From: Haliscomenobacter hydrossis DSM 1100
GTDB lineage: Bacteria; Bacteroidota; Bacteroidia; Chitinophagales; Saprospiraceae
Reading direction: 5' to 3'
Assembly: GCA_945878825.1 (NCBI GenBank)
Contig: CAMDWC010000006.1
Location: 1 to 32,229 of the forward strand
Length of the DNA stretch: 32,229 bases
Position 1 is the stretch's first letter, and every line of letters begins with the position of its first letter. Made by a program: the position numbers and the translations under genes. The notes under the pieces are model-generated. The model was not told the DNA's origin. It made no database searches and was given only the letters and a program-made list of their open reading frames with translations. Of the stretch, positions 20,774-29,581 are shown piece after piece.

Positions 20774-20807
20774 AACCTGATAATGCATTTTTCAGCATTA
20801 CCAGGTT
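20774..20807 (-). other. 13-bp hairpin in the rpsP-hypothetical gap
   Basis: Minus-strand RNA AACCUGGUAAUGC-(8 nt)-GCAUUAUCAGGUU. The single non-Watson-Crick position is G.U in minus-strand RNA and A.C in plus-strand RNA. Confidence 0.6.
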
Positions 20808-20837
20808 AAAAGATATTAAATTTCCTCCAGGAGAATT

Positions 20838-21353
20838 TTATTCAGCTGCAGGAGTTTCCTCGTTAATTTCTGCCACAGGAGTTTCCTCGTTAATTTCTGC
20901 CACAGGAGTTTCCTCTACTACGACTTTTTTAGAAATTTTTGGTGCGGCAATACCAGACACCATTGCATGAAAGTCACTAATTTCTTTTTTGGTCTGATTT
21001 ACTCTCTCTGCAATTTTTGCTTCTTTCTGTTCAACCCAGGAAGTGTGCTTTTCGTCAGCCTGCTCTATCGTAAGAGCACCTTTTTTAACACCTCTCATCA
21101 GGTGTTTCTTATAAAGTACACCTTTAAACCTTAATATGGCGTTAACGGTATCAGTAGGTTGTGCACCATTGTTTAGCCATTCGAAGGCTTTATCGCGGTC
21201 AATGTCAATGGTTGCAGGTTTTGTCATTGGATTGTAACTTCCAATTCTTTCGATGAAACGTCCATCACGGGGAGCACGAGCATCTGCAATAACGATGTGA
21301 TAAAAAGGAGATTTTTTTCTCCCCATACGCTGAAGTCTGATTTTTACGGCCAC
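20838..21353 (-). CDS. rpsP: 30S ribosomal protein S16 with extended acidic C-terminal tail
   Basis: [45 protein letters not shown] start. Confidence 0.97.
   Translation of the reverse strand: MAVKIRLQRMGRKKSPFYHIVIADARAPRDGRFIERIGSYNPMTKPATIDIDRDKAFEWLNNGAQPTDTVNAILRFKGVLYKKHLMRGVKKGALTIEQADEKHTSWVEQKEAKIAERVNQTKKEISDFHAMVSGIAAPKISKKVVVEETPVAEINEETPVAEINEETPAAE
20847..20915 (-). repeat. 27-bp in-frame tandem repeat in the rpsP tail (ETPVAEINE)n
   Basis: Protein tail ...[25 protein letters not shown]; aggagtttcctcgttaatttctgccac repeated about 2.5 times. Confidence 0.85.
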
Positions 21354-21383
21354 TTGTCAAAATTTATGTGGTGAATGCCAGCC

Positions 21384-21448
21384 AACCCTACGTCCCTAAG
21401 GAACCGGGTAGGTTTTAACAATGCAAAATTAATCTTTTTTGCTGCATT
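21384..21448 (-). ncRNA. Candidate structured 5' leader of rpsP (two hairpins)
   Basis: Minus-strand RNA hairpins AAUGC-agc-AAAA...UUUU-GCAUU (21448..21420) and CCUAC-ccg-GUUCC-UUA-GGGAC-GUAGG (within 21414..21384), in the 129-nt gap before rpsP. Confidence 0.45.
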
Positions 21449-21482
21449 TCCTATATTTTGAACAAAATAAAAAAAGCCTACA

Positions 21483-24029
21483 TTAAAACTCGCAACGGAA
21501 TCTTAAATTTAGCCTTCTACTGGTTAAGTAGTTAGGAATAGCATATTGCTGTAGAAAAACCGTTTTAATCCAGGTATTACCCGCTTGATTTTGAACTTGA
21601 AGCAAATTAAAGACCTCTAAACTGATCCAGGTTTTTTTACTGAACCGCAGCCAATGGTCAGGTTTGATGAGTGACTTTTTTTCTCTGTCGTAGAGTAAAA
21701 ATGAAAAACCTATATCTACTCTATGGTATGGATTTAGCCGGTAAGTATTTCTGTAAATGGTATTGTTACCCTGAAGACCATAAGGTAAACCCGTACCTAA
21801 GGTGAAATTAAGGTGAACCCTAAAATTATCATTTTTAGGCAAGTAATCTTGAAAAAACAATGCTAAAGTAACCAACTGATCCGAAGGTCTGGGAACGTCC
21901 TTTACCACCGTTGCATCGGTCTTTCCAACTTCTCTCTCCAGATGCTCTACCCCAATAAGTCTTTCTCTTGCTCTAAGAAAAGATAGATTAATCCATGATT
22001 CCGCTCCATTGACAAATTCACCATTTAGCCTGACATCCAAACCAGTTACGTATCCGGAAGCATTATTTTCACCAGCATACCGAATGCGAACATTTTCGAC
22101 TTCATAAGAAACCAAGTCCCATAAATTTTTATAGTAGCCTTCCGCAATCAACTTAAATTTCGTAGGATTATCCTTTCCCAAATAAAAATCATAAGAAAAA
22201 CCAGCCAGATAATGAAATGATTTTTGAGCTAAAAGATCTAAATTCATTAAACCGTCAGGTCTTCTCAACTCCCTATAAAAAGGGGGTTGCATATAATATC
22301 CAAAAGCAAGTTTCCAGGAAATATCACTTTTTATACCTAAAGGTTTGTAGAGTAGCTGAACACGGGGAGAAAACAAAAACTCTTTATTTATCGTCCAATA
22401 ATTTGCTCTTAGACCCATGGATAATCTCAATTCTCTTTTCCCTGCTTTTCTGTAGGTGTAAGTATCCTGAAAATAACCACTTAATCTTGACGAATTCAAT
22501 TCATTTTCTGTTTTCAAAACCTGTGAAAGTTGCAGTTCATCGGCACTATATGGCAGAGAATAGCCCGCTGAATCAATCCTCTCCCATTCGTTAATTCTAT
22601 CGTAAATGGACTCAAACTGGTATTTTAAGCTCCATTGCAAAAAATTATTCGTAGAACCATCTTCTGTCATTTGTATTTCCAGACCTCCTTTGTACTCAAT
22701 ATTTGCTACCCTGGTTTGTAATAAATTTCGCACATTTTGATGTTGGGTTCCGGAACCTAACTCTTCTAAAACCTCGCCAAAACGGGAACTACCTATATCC
22801 GATTCAATTTGACGTAAGCTGTAGCTGCCCAATATATCAAAAGCTTCCTTTTCATAGGAACCAAATCCGGAAAACAACCATTTCATAAACAATGGATTTT
22901 TCCTGTTTTCCGGTAACCAGGTCAAAGAAACTCCACCCATTCCTGTGGTGAAAACATTTTTTTCCTCTCCCTCAAAAACACTATATAGTTGTAATGCATA
23001 ATTAATAAGTCCAAAAGCCGTACTCCGGGTAGTGGGTGTGAATTCATAACTGGAATTATTATAATTACCAAGAAAGCCTACCTGGAGAGACTTGGATAGG
23101 TCGTAAGTTAAATATACCTGCAAATCGGTAAAATTTGGAACGTATTCACCTTTTACATCCAATGAGCCCAATAAGTATTTATTTGTTTTGTATCTGGTTC
23201 CAACTAAATAGCGCCATTTTTTGAATTCACTTTTACCCGCGGTCAAACTACCCTCCAAATGAGCGGTCGCCCCCAAAAAACTACCTGAAAAAGAGCCACC
23301 GAACGCTTCCGGTCTTTTGTACTTTATATCTAACACTGACGATTGTTTGTCACCGTAACGAGCCTCAAACCCACCAGAGGAAAACGATAAATCTCTTACT
23401 AAATCAATATTTGGAAAACTAAGCCCCTCTTGTTGTCCCGCTCGAATTAATTGGGGTCTATATATTTCAAAATCATTAACATAAACTAAATTCTCGTCAT
23501 AATTTCCTCCCCTCACATTATATTGAGAGCTTAATTCACCGCCTGTTCCACTGCTAGCACCCAGGGCTAAATGAGGAAGTAAACTTTCCAGATTACCGGA
23601 GGTACTTGGTAACAAACGAAGCTGTTCAACCCCTTCTCTGACCATACCCGCTTCCTGAATGCGTGAGCTTCGAATCTCAATTTCTATATCAGAAGTGGAG
23701 GGCACCAACAATATATCAAACTGCCTGCTACTCCCATTGGGCATAGCATCTGCATTGACCACACTTTCTTTATATCCAATACGAGTAAAAATAAGTACGA
23801 AGGGCTTTTGAGCTGGAACGCTGATATTATACCTCCCGGACGCATCCGTTTCCACCGCATTGGAAGAACCTTTTAGGTAAATGGTTACAAATTCAACAGG
23901 CAAATCTGTTAACCCATCTGTTACAGTACCCGTAATTTTGGCGCTGATTGACGATTGAGCAATACTTAAATCAACATTGACCAAAAAAACTGATAAAATG
24001 ATTAACCATTTCCACATATTATAAAGCAT
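21483..24029 (-). CDS. TonB-dependent receptor with carboxypeptidase-regulatory-like N-terminal domain
   Basis: Signal peptide, ITGTVTDGLTDLPVEFVTIYLKGSSNAVETDASGRYNISVP, plug region GGNYDENLVYVNDFEIYRP..., C-terminal beta-rich ending in F (RRLNLRFRCEF). Start may be 24017. Confidence 0.92.
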   Translation of the reverse strand: MLYNMWKWLIILSVFLVNVDLSIAQSSISAKITGTVTDGLTDLPVEFVTIYLKGSSNAVETDASGRYNISVPAQKPFVLIFTRIGYKESVVNADAMPNGSSRQFDILLVPSTSDIEIEIRSSRIQEAGMVREGVEQLRLLPSTSGNLESLLPHLALGASSGTGGELSSQYNVRGGNYDENLVYVNDFEIYRPQLIRAGQQEGLSFPNIDLVRDLSFSSGGFEARYGDKQSSVLDIKYKRPEAFGGSFSGSFLGATAHLEGSLTAGKSEFKKWRYLVGTRYKTNKYLLGSLDVKGEYVPNFTDLQVYLTYDLSKSLQVGFLGNYNNSSYEFTPTTRSTAFGLINYALQLYSVFEGEEKNVFTTGMGGVSLTWLPENRKNPLFMKWLFSGFGSYEKEAFDILGSYSLRQIESDIGSSRFGEVLEELGSGTQHQNVRNLLQTRVANIEYKGGLEIQMTEDGSTNNFLQWSLKYQFESIYDRINEWERIDSAGYSLPYSADELQLSQVLKTENELNSSRLSGYFQDTYTYRKAGKRELRLSMGLRANYWTINKEFLFSPRVQLLYKPLGIKSDISWKLAFGYYMQPPFYRELRRPDGLMNLDLLAQKSFHYLAGFSYDFYLGKDNPTKFKLIAEGYYKNLWDLVSYEVENVRIRYAGENNASGYVTGLDVRLNGEFVNGAESWINLSFLRARERLIGVEHLEREVGKTDATVVKDVPRPSDQLVTLALFFQDYLPKNDNFRVHLNFTLGTGLPYGLQGNNTIYRNTYRLNPYHRVDIGFSFLLYDREKKSLIKPDHWLRFSKKTWISLEVFNLLQVQNQAGNTWIKTVFLQQYAIPNYLTSRRLNLRFRCEF

Positions 24030-24709
24030 TAATATTGCCCGTTTTTAACATTTTTTGCTATCTCATAAAACTTATTTACCGTGTCCTCTCTTCCCAAGGC
24101 TTTAAATACCGAGGTACCCGCCACTAAATTATCCGCCCCAGCTTTTATGAGCTGTTCCGCATTATCCAAATCTACCCCACCATCTATTTGTATAATTACC
24201 TCCGGATAGGAAATATCTAATAAATTTCTTAACTCTCTAGCCCTATTTATAGTATGTGGAATAAATTTTTGTCCCCCGAAACCTGGATTTACAGACATAA
24301 TTAATACCATTTCCACGTAGGGAAATATATCTTTTAGTAAAGAAACCGGCGTGTGAGGGTTCACCGCCACCGCTGGAGAAGCGCCTAATTCTTTGATTTG
24401 TTGAAGGGTTCTAACTAAATGAGGACAAGCCTCATAATGCACAGTGATTTTATCAGCTCCCGCCTCACGAAATGATTTTAAGTATTGATCTGGATTAGAA
24501 ATCATTAAATGAACGTCAAAAATCTTTTTAGTCAATGGCCTTAAAGAGGTTACGACAGGAAATCCAAAACTTATATTGGGAACAAAATGACCGTCCATAA
24601 TATCCAGGTGCAACCATTCAGCCTGACTATTATCAAAAAATAAAATTTCTTCCTGAAGTTGGCTAAAATTAGCGGCAAGTAAAGATGGCGACAAACAAAA
24701 TGACCTCAT
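24029..24709 (-). CDS. rpe: Ribulose-phosphate 3-epimerase
   Basis: LSPSLLAANFSQLQEEI; WLHLDIMDGHFVPNISFG; VHLMI; VLIMSVNPGFGGQKF; IQIDGGV. Confidence 0.97.
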   Translation of the reverse strand: MRSFCLSPSLLAANFSQLQEEILFFDNSQAEWLHLDIMDGHFVPNISFGFPVVTSLRPLTKKIFDVHLMISNPDQYLKSFREAGADKITVHYEACPHLVRTLQQIKELGASPAVAVNPHTPVSLLKDIFPYVEMVLIMSVNPGFGGQKFIPHTINRARELRNLLDISYPEVIIQIDGGVDLDNAEQLIKAGADNLVAGTSVFKALGREDTVNKFYEIAKNVKNGQY

Positions 24710-24761
24710 TATATTTAATTAGTTAAAGCAAAAGTATAAAATAAGCATGGAATTTGGTGTG

Positions 24762-24884
24762 AAAATGCTTTTATATTCATTGAATTGTAAAGAGAATTGA
24801 TTTTAGAACCATCTAAAAAATCATTCATAACAGACAAATTACAAATCATTTGAATAAAAAGCATTAGATTTATAAAAGCATTTT
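24762..24884. repeat. Long imperfect inverted repeat between rpe and the GNAT gene
   Basis: 24764-24790 AATGCTTTTATATTCATTGAATTGTAA pairs nearly end to end with 24839-24865 TTACAAATCATTTGAATAAAAAGCATT. A second perfect 14-bp partner for 24762-24775 lies at 24871-24884. Confidence 0.6.
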
Positions 24885-24901
24885 TAAAAAAATGAACCGA
24901 A

Positions 24902-25384
24902 ATGTCTCTCGAATTACCTGTACAAATAAAAATCAATTGTCTTCCTTATGCCGGCTTGAGCCTTAATCAGCTGTACGATATAATGAAATTAAGACAAAAA
25001 GTTTTTATTGTAGAACAAGACTGTCCCTATTTAGATGCTGACGATGTAGATAAAGATGCCTGGCACTTGCTGTTTTACAGTTGGGATGAACAACTAATAG
25101 GTTATTCCAGACTTATCCCAAAAGGTGTCGTCTTCCCTGAATATGCGTCGATTGGAAGAGTAGTCGTTGACTCCAATTTCCGACAAAAGAATTTTGGAAA
25201 GCAAATAGTTAGCAGAGCGATAGATGAAATGGAGGTTATGTATGGTAACATTGAAATTAAAATATCGGCTCAATCTTATCTAATTAAATTCTATGAATTC
25301 CTTGGTTTTTACAAGGCTGGCGAAGAATACCTGGAAGATGGCATTCCACATATGCCAATGATAAAACCAAAGAAGCTTTTATGA
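24902..25384 (+). CDS. GNAT family N-acetyltransferase (ElaA-like)
   Basis: LYDIMKLRQKVFIVEQDCPYLDADDVDKDAWHLLFY...ASIGRVVVDSNFRQKNFGKQIV...YEFLGFYKAGEEYLEDGIPHMPM. Confidence 0.92.
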   Translation: MSLELPVQIKINCLPYAGLSLNQLYDIMKLRQKVFIVEQDCPYLDADDVDKDAWHLLFYSWDEQLIGYSRLIPKGVVFPEYASIGRVVVDSNFRQKNFGKQIVSRAIDEMEVMYGNIEIKISAQSYLIKFYEFLGFYKAGEEYLEDGIPHMPMIKPKKLL

Positions 25385-25450
25385 AAAAGTGGCCGTCTAA
25401 TTGAAAGTTGAGGATGTTACCCATTTTCACCCATTCTAAGATAGTAATTT

Positions 25451-25703
25451 TGCGCGCAGCAGCCAGATGTTTGAATCAGGATTTACAGGATTTCTAGGAT
25501 TAACCATAACGTCGTTGCATTGATTCGGAAGATTATTATTAAATGGTGCTTTCATTACCAGACCTTTCGCCGATGCGTTACGCAGCGGCGAAAAGAAGGG
25601 TGAAAAGTAATCTTCTAAAAATGACCCTTACACCCAAATCGAAGACGTCCTCTGTAATCCTATAAATACTGTAAATCCTGATTCAAAACCAGATGAAAGC
25701 AGG
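25451..25703. repeat. Repeat A copy 1 (MITE/REP-like, about 250 bp)
   Basis: Shares extended similarity with 25772-26018. Terminal inverted repeats tttgaatcaggatttacaggatt (25470-25492) and aatactgtaaatcctgattcaaa (25665-25687) match at 22 of 23 positions. Internal hairpin near 25564-25595. Confidence 0.8.
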
Positions 25704-25771
25704 ATTTATTCCCCAAAAGTTACCATCACCTAACAAACCAAAGACTACCTCTCCATTCCTGGGTGGAAATT

Positions 25772-26018
25772 ATGCGCGCTGCCGCTGGATGTTTGAATCA
25801 GGATTTATAGGATTAACCATAACGTCGTTGGTTTGATTCGGAAGATTATTATTAAATGGTGCTTTCATTGGCAGGCTTTTCGCCGATGTGTAACACATCG
25901 GCGAAAAGAAGGGTGAAAAAAAACATAATCTACAAATGACCCTTACCTCCAAAACGAAGACGTCCTCTGTAATCCTATAAATCCTGAAAATCCTGATTCA
26001 AAACCAGATGAAAGCAGG
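25772..26018. repeat. Repeat A copy 2 (MITE/REP-like, about 250 bp)
   Basis: Same layout as copy 1. Internal 15-bp perfect hairpin CTTTTCGCCGATGTG-TAA-CACATCGGCGAAAAG at 25876-25908. Confidence 0.8.
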
Positions 26019-26376
26019 TAAATTATATTAAAACCTGATGGCGTTGGATGAACCAACAGTAGGACAGGTCATTCTGACAATAGGGAAATACACCTATATC
26101 ATGGGAGGGCGAATGCAATTCGCCCCTACAATAATTGAATGACTATCATCCGTGAAATCCTATAATCCTTAAAATCTGTGATTCAAAACCAGATGAAAGC
26201 AGGTAAATTATATTAAAACCTGATGGCGTTGGATGAACCAACAGTAGGACAGGTCATTCTGTAATAGGGAAATGTATCTGTATCATGAGAGGGCGAATGC
26301 AATTCGCCCCTACAATAATTGAATGACTATCATCCGTGAAATCCTATAATCCTTAAAATCTGTGATTCAAAACCAG
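25994..26376. repeat. Repeat B: two tandem copies (about 185 bp each) plus a partial third boundary
   Basis: tgattcaaaaccag boundary at 25994, 26179 and 26363; near-identical interiors; each carries GGGCGAAT-GCA-ATTCGCCC (26107-26125, 26291-26309). Confidence 0.88.
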
Positions 26377-26406
26377 GCGTTAGGGGTAAATTTTACCTAT
26401 AAAGCC

Positions 26407-26440
26407 AAAAAAAAGAGGCCATCTATTTAGACAGCCTCTT
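26407..26440 (-). terminator. Rho-independent terminator of the pheA-tyrA-DAHP synthase operon
   Basis: Minus strand AAGAGGC-TGTCTAAATAGATG-GCCTCTT followed by a T run (26412..26407), just after the operon's last stop codon. Confidence 0.85.
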
Positions 26441-26452
26441 GACTTGAAATGC

Positions 26453-27535
26453 TTAATTTCCATGCATCACCTTTTCCTGGTGATTTATAGATTCCTGGTG
26501 GATTGCTTTTAGCGTTGTTTCTACAAACTCCTCGCTTAAACCTTTTTTAATACCTAAGGCAAGACCTCTTTCCAAAATTTCGTTCCATCGATTTGTTTGA
26601 AGAATAGCAATATTATTGTCTTTCTTAAATTTGCCAATACCTTCGGCCAATTTCATTCTTCTGGCATATAAATTCATTAATTCATCGTCAATTTCATCAA
26701 TTTCATGTCTTAAGTGATCAATATTATTATGAAATTCCTGATTATCTGTTGTAGCTAGCCTGAACTTCAACTTATTATAAAGCTCTGCACCATACACTTC
26801 CGGGGTAATTTGCTGCGCTGCGTCACTCCAGGCCTCATCGGGACGAGGATGAACTTCGGTCATAAGGCCATCAAAATTAAGGTCAAATCCCTTTTGAGCA
26901 ACCGCCAATAAGGTATCTCTGCGTCCACATATATGACTATTATCGACAATAATTTCTAAATCTGGAAATAACCTTTTCAACTCAATGGCAATTTGCCAGC
27001 GAGGAATATTTCTATAGTTTGATTCCCCATGATAAGAGAATCCCCTTTGAATAGCGGCAATTCTTCTGATACCTGCATTATAAACCCTCTCGATAGCACC
27101 GATCCATAATTTCAGGTCTGGATTCACTGGATTTTTAATTAACACTGGAATATCCACTCCTTTCAAGGCATCGGCCACTTCCTGCACTGAGAAAGGATTT
27201 ACCGTCGTACGGGCACCTATCCAAAGGACATCGACGCCAGCTTTCAGGGCTTCAAAAACATGCTGGGTATTTGCCACCTCTGTTGTTACAGGCAAACCAG
27301 TTTCAGCTTTCACCTTTTTAAGCCAGGGCAAACCGATGGCACCAACCCCTTCAAATTCACCGGGACGAGTTCTTGGTTTCCATATTCCCGCTCTAAAAAG
27401 ATCCACTTTACCGAGAGCAGCTAAACCGTGCGCCGCCTGAAGCACTTGCTCCTCTGATTCAGCGCTACAAGGGCCAGCAATAATGATTGGACGTTTTTCC
27501 GTACGTGCCAAAACGGGGCTAAATGTCATTTCCAT
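26453..27535 (-). CDS. Bifunctional 3-deoxy-7-phosphoheptulonate synthase / chorismate mutase type II
   Basis: IIAGPCSAESEEQVLQAA...FRAGIWKPRTRPGEFEGVG...DGLMTEVHPRPDEAWSDAAQQ (DAHP synthase) fused to HLRHEIDEIDDELMNLYARRMKLAEGIGKFKKDNNI (CM_2). Confidence 0.95.
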   Translation of the reverse strand: MEMTFSPVLARTEKRPIIIAGPCSAESEEQVLQAAHGLAALGKVDLFRAGIWKPRTRPGEFEGVGAIGLPWLKKVKAETGLPVTTEVANTQHVFEALKAGVDVLWIGARTTVNPFSVQEVADALKGVDIPVLIKNPVNPDLKLWIGAIERVYNAGIRRIAAIQRGFSYHGESNYRNIPRWQIAIELKRLFPDLEIIVDNSHICGRRDTLLAVAQKGFDLNFDGLMTEVHPRPDEAWSDAAQQITPEVYGAELYNKLKFRLATTDNQEFHNNIDHLRHEIDEIDDELMNLYARRMKLAEGIGKFKKDNNIAILQTNRWNEILERGLALGIKKGLSEEFVETTLKAIHQESINHQEKVMHGN

Positions 27536-27554
27536 TAATATTCCTTTAAATTAG

Positions 27555-28397
27555 TCAGGAAATAATGCGTTTTATAGCATTCGCTTCCTCGATGAGTGTA
27601 TGAAAAGTATCAAAATCGTTTTTTATAAGTAAACTTCGAAATTGCGATAGTTGGTTAATATGTTCATCCAAAACATCGAGAACATTATCCCGGTTCTGTT
27701 TGAAAATGGGTATCCAGGTATCTGGAGATGATTTGGCCAGACGGACCGTACTGCTAAATCCTGAACCTGCTAATTCAAATATTCTATTTTCATCTTTTTC
27801 CTTTGCCAGCACCGTTAAAGCTAGGGCAAAAGAGCTGATATGCGAAATATGGGAAACATAAGCGGTGTGAACGTCGTGCGATTTTGAATCTAATTCTAAA
27901 ACCTTCATATTCAATACAGAAAAAAGGAGCCGAACCGTTTCGAGTGCATCGGGTGCACTAAGTTCAACATCGCAAAGGACGGTATATTTGCCTTCAAACA
28001 AATTAGGAATAGCTGCCTCCGGTCCTGAAAATTCAGTGCCCGCCATTGGGTGAGCAGCAACATATCGATTCCTTCTCGGGTGCAAGCGAACAGCCTCTGA
28101 TAATTGCATTTTAGTGGAACCTACGTCCATTACTATTTGATTATCGGAAATACTTGAAAGTAGTTCGGGGATAATTTTAACCATACTATCCATTGGAGTG
28201 GAAACAATAAAAAGATCCGCTCTTTTAACCGCCTCAGGTAAGGTTACTATCTCATCAGTCAGGCCAAGTTTTAAAGCTTTAACTGCATTGTCAGACTGAC
28301 TATCAATGCCTAATACATGGTTTATACCCATTTTATTTTTAAGGGAAATTCCTAAGGACCCGCCAATTAAGCCTAATCCAATAATGGCTATAATCAT
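27555..28397 (-). CDS. tyrA: Prephenate dehydrogenase
   Basis: IAIIGLGLIGGSLGISLK; VMDVGSTKMQLSEAV; VAAHPMAGTEFSGPEAA; VYVSHISHISSFAL-like region. Confidence 0.93.
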   Translation of the reverse strand: MIIAIIGLGLIGGSLGISLKNKMGINHVLGIDSQSDNAVKALKLGLTDEIVTLPEAVKRADLFIVSTPMDSMVKIIPELLSSISDNQIVMDVGSTKMQLSEAVRLHPRRNRYVAAHPMAGTEFSGPEAAIPNLFEGKYTVLCDVELSAPDALETVRLLFSVLNMKVLELDSKSHDVHTAYVSHISHISSFALALTVLAKEKDENRIFELAGSGFSSTVRLAKSSPDTWIPIFKQNRDNVLDVLDEHINQLSQFRSLLIKNDFDTFHTLIEEANAIKRIIS

Positions 28398-28399
28398 TA

Positions 28400-29581
28400 T
28401 TAAACTTTTAGTTCAGATAAATGAATTCTTTCCAAAGCCTCTTCAAAATCAGTTACAGGACTGCAAAGAGATATTCTAAGATACTTATCGCCGCCTGTGC
28501 CGAAAATACCTCCGGGAGTAATGAATAAATTAGTTTCATAAAGAAGACGATCGGCCAATAGATAGGCATTTTCAAATGCATCCGGAATTTTTGCCCATAA
28601 AAACATGCCTACCTGATTATTAGCATACACACAGCCCAATAAATCCATCACCTTTTCAGCTACCATCCTTCTTTCTAAATATACCTTATTCAAATTTTCA
28701 TACCATGCATCGGTTAGTTCCAGCGCGGTGATCGCCGCTTTTTGAACCCCATAAAACATGCCAGAATCCATATTACTTTTAAATCGTAAGATTTCGGCCA
28801 AATAATCAGCTCTTCCTGCTAACATACCTATTCTCCATCCTGCCAGATTATGCGCTTTACTTAGAGAATTCAACTCCATGGCAACATCCATGGCACCGGG
28901 AACAGATAGCAAGCTATGTTTCTCGGGATTTAACACAAAGGTATATGGATTATCATTCACCAACAATATATGGTATTGTTTGGCAAACTGAACCAGCGCT
29001 GTAAAATAGGCCATATCTGCGGGAGCGCCTGTGGGCATATTAGGGTAATTCAGCCACATTAACTTGACCTTAGAAAGGTCTGTTTTTGCGAGAAAATCCA
29101 AATCTGCCTGCCAGTTTTTTGACTCTTCCAAGGCATAATAGCGCAGGGTTGCCCCCGTCAACTGAGCTACTGCGGAATACGCGGGGTATCCAGGATTAGG
29201 CACAAGAACTTCATCGCCCGCCTCGAGATAAGTCATAGAAATATGCATAATCCCTTCTTTGGAACCAATCAACGGCAGAATTTCATTATTTGGATTAAGG
29301 TCAACCTTAAAATAATTTTTATACCACATTGAAAAAGCCTGCCGTAATTCTGGTAAACCTAAATAAGATTGATAACCATGTACCTCTTTTTTACTACTTT
29401 CTCTGATAAGAGTTTGTATCACTTCTTCATCGGGCGCCTGATCAGGGCTTCCAATGCCCAGATTAATAACCTTTTTCCCTTCGGCGCGTAAAGAAGCAAT
29501 TTCCTTTAACTTTCTCGAAAAGTAGTATTCCTCTACTTGCCCCATTCTGGAGGCGGGCAAAATGATGGGCTCGCTTTTCAT
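28400..29581 (-). CDS. Pyridoxal phosphate-dependent class I aminotransferase
   Basis: VINLGIGSPDQAPDEEV; GYQSYLGLPELRQAFSMWY; VPNPGYPAYSAVAQLTGA; SLSKAHNLAGWRIGMLAG. Confidence 0.93.
   Translation of the reverse strand: MKSEPIILPASRMGQVEEYYFSRKLKEIASLRAEGKKVINLGIGSPDQAPDEEVIQTLIRESSKKEVHGYQSYLGLPELRQAFSMWYKNYFKVDLNPNNEILPLIGSKEGIMHISMTYLEAGDEVLVPNPGYPAYSAVAQLTGATLRYYALEESKNWQADLDFLAKTDLSKVKLMWLNYPNMPTGAPADMAYFTALVQFAKQYHILLVNDNPYTFVLNPEKHSLLSVPGAMDVAMELNSLSKAHNLAGWRIGMLAGRADYLAEILRFKSNMDSGMFYGVQKAAITALELTDAWYENLNKVYLERRMVAEKVMDLLGCVYANNQVGMFLWAKIPDAFENAYLLADRLLYETNLFITPGGIFGTGGDKYLRISLCSPVTDFEEALERIHLSELKV

Noticed and set aside
22217-22594. 125-aa plus-strand ORF
   Set aside because: Antisense inside the TonB-dependent receptor; no recognisable protein features.
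21483-24029. Polysaccharide utilisation locus (SusC-like receptor)
   Set aside because: No SusD-like partner or glycoside hydrolases nearby; neighbours are rpe and rpsP, so a generic TonB receptor call is safer.
24715-24936. 73-aa minus-strand ORF between rpe and the GNAT gene
   Set aside because: It lies across the palindromic element and overlaps the GNAT start; no coding signal beyond being open.
25770-25952. 60-aa minus-strand ORF in the repeat cluster
   Set aside because: Falls within repeat A copy 2; its frame is a by-product of the hairpin and TIR sequence.
25451-26376. Possible CRISPR array
   Set aside because: Units are 185-250 bp with similar interiors; no short direct repeats with unique spacers and no cas genes.
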